A stretch of 31,550 nt of DNA from CAZTLI01 sp964614375. Its GTDB lineage: Bacteria; Chloroflexota; Anaerolineae; Aggregatilineales; Phototrophicaceae. Positions within the stretch are counted from its first letter, which is position 1, and each line of letters begins with the position of its first letter. The notes beneath the pieces were generated by a model that was not told the DNA's origin, made no database searches, and was given only the letters and a program-made list of their open reading frames with translations. Shown here piece by piece: positions 30,540 through 31,550 of the stretch. Made by a program: the position numbers and the translations under genes. The DNA lies in the NCBI GenBank assembly GCA_964614375.1, contig CAZTLI010000007.1, positions 1 through 31,550 on the forward strand. Reading direction: 5' to 3'.

Positions 30540-31487
30540 TTACTTTGCAAGAGCCGGATGGGCGTGCTTCGGGTCAGGGGCGGTTACAGCGCTGGTGCGG
30601 ATGCTGTGGACGACATCAATCGACGGGCGCGCGTCGTCGATAGTAAACCCGCTGCCCGCCAGCGTGTTTTCATAGACGACGGTGTGTAATTCGGTGAAAC
30701 CCGACGAAAATTCAACTTCCTGACCATCAATCGTCATCGAACGATAGGCCGTCTTGCCCGCCGCCAGAAAATCCGCCGGAACATCATCGCGCTCAATGCT
30801 CAAAAACCAGCGCACCTGTGCCCGTTCGAGTTCAAGCAGTCCCGCCATACGCCGTGTTTGAGACAAATGCACCCGATGCTCATGCACCGCGCCAAACAAC
30901 CAGATACACAGGTCGAAGAAATGCACGCCGATGTTCATCGCCACGCCGCCCGACTTAATCTCCGAACCTTTCCATGACATATCATACCAGGGGCCGCGCT
31001 GGGTGATATATGATAAATTCACAATCGCCCGTTCACGGTTGGGATTGGCGTCTAGCTGCTGCTTGAGCTTGACCAGAGGTTCGTGCAAGCGCAGTTGCAG
31101 CACCGTATACACGCGATGCCCGGTTTCGGCCTCGATTTCCGCCAGCGCATCCAGATTCCAGGGGTTAATGACGATGGGCTTCTCGCAGATGGCGTCACAT
31201 CCCGCGCGCAGCGCCATGCGGATATGGGCATCATGCAGATAATTGGGCGAGCAGATGCTCACGTAGTCGATGCGTCCTTCGGCTGGTCCGCGCCGCCGTT
31301 TGTCCAAAAAGCGGTCAAAGCGTTCGGGTTCTACGAAAAAGCGCGAATCGGGATTGTATTGGTCGAGTATGCCCACCGAGTCGTTGAGATCGAGCGCCGC
31401 GACCAGCCGGTTGCCCGTGTCGTGGATGGCTTTCATGTGGCGTGGCGCGATGTACCCCGCTGCGCCGATGAGTGCGAAATTTTTCAT
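30540..31487 (-). CDS. wbpB: Gfo/Idh/MocA oxidoreductase, WbpB-like
   Basis: This is a 315-aa NAD-dependent dehydrogenase. It starts MKNFALIGAAGYIAPRHMKA with the Rossmann GAAGYIAP loop, has VSICSPNYLHDAHIRMAL and the catalytic dipeptide region CEKPIVINPWNLDAL (Glu-Lys-Pro). The C-terminal sheet domain includes KSGGVAMNIGVHFFDLCIWL, a typical active-site helix with Asp and His. The sequence style matches WbpB/WlbA, which oxidises C3 of UDP-GlcNAc-uronic acid before transamination. The start at 31487 is chosen because the protein then begins directly at the Rossmann strand; 11 earlier codons are not conserved-looking. It is the first gene of the eight-gene operon in the window; the UDP-GlcNAc 6-dehydrogenase (WbpA) it needs is not in view. 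Confidence 0.88.
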   Translation of the reverse strand: MKNFALIGAAGYIAPRHMKAIHDTGNRLVAALDLNDSVGILDQYNPDSRFFVEPERFDRFLDKRRRGPAEGRIDYVSICSPNYLHDAHIRMALRAGCDAICEKPIVINPWNLDALAEIEAETGHRVYTVLQLRLHEPLVKLKQQLDANPNRERAIVNLSYITQRGPWYDMSWKGSEIKSGGVAMNIGVHFFDLCIWLFGAVHEHRVHLSQTRRMAGLLELERAQVRWFLSIERDDVPADFLAAGKTAYRSMTIDGQEVEFSSGFTELHTVVYENTLAGSGFTIDDARPSIDVVHSIRTSAVTAPDPKHAHPALAK

Positions 31488-31550
31488 AATTAGCCGTGAT
31501 GACCTTTCAGCAGATGACACATCTATTGTATCAGGAACGTTGTCTCTGCT

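Overview
The window is 31.5 kb of bacterial DNA with moderate GC and dense coding, and no rRNA, tRNA, CRISPR array, phage or transposase genes that I can see. Several features suggest a member of the Chloroflexota, probably Anaerolineae-like. These are the style of the FHA protein, the unusual solute-binding protein and enlarged permeases, and a short palindromic intergenic repeat whose false translation reads PPLYTGEAARA. This placement is inference from protein style, not from a marker gene.

Left block (1-9160, all minus strand). An Lrp/AsnC regulator heads a tight run: a ketoacyl synthase III-like enzyme, an acyl-CoA synthetase, a Ser-type alpha/beta hydrolase and a second acyl-CoA synthetase. 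The enzyme genes partly overlap by 1-4 bp. They are followed by a branched-chain amino acid type ABC importer (binding protein, LivG, LivF, LivH cut by the window edge). The layout suggests uptake of a carboxylic acid-like compound, its activation to a CoA or adenylate form, and condensation, under a ligand-sensing regulator.

Middle block (9160-15932). This holds mostly single genes: an extremely acidic 120-residue protein, a DUF1003 membrane protein behind a long structured leader, a GlcD/lactate dehydrogenase-type flavoprotein (minus), an FHA protein, a VOC/glyoxalase-fold protein, a two-domain thioredoxin with an internal start, and a HAD phosphatase. Several plus-strand genes end in clear intrinsic terminators.

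Peptide/nickel-type ABC operon (16328-20441, plus). The binding protein is a circular permutation of the family 5 fold: the segment that normally forms the mature N-terminus is at the C-terminus. It is followed by DppB- and DppC-like permeases. The DppC-like subunit has about 107 extra residues, with membrane segments, inserted in the conserved domain. No ATPase gene is present in the operon.

Right block (20478-31550). These are surface-glycan genes: a zinc-ribbon methyltransferase, a Wzx-like flippase, a CMP-nonulosonate cytidylyltransferase, and an eight-gene minus-strand operon. That operon encodes a WbpB-, WbpD- and WbpE-like trio (UDP-2,3-diacetamido-uronic acid pathway), a GT-B-like transferase, a NeuB-family synthase, a GNAT acetyltransferase, a TIM-barrel isomerase-like protein and an aminotransferase fused to an N-terminal CBS pair. 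Together they point to a sialic/legionaminic-like sugar and a diacetamido sugar in a cell-surface polymer.
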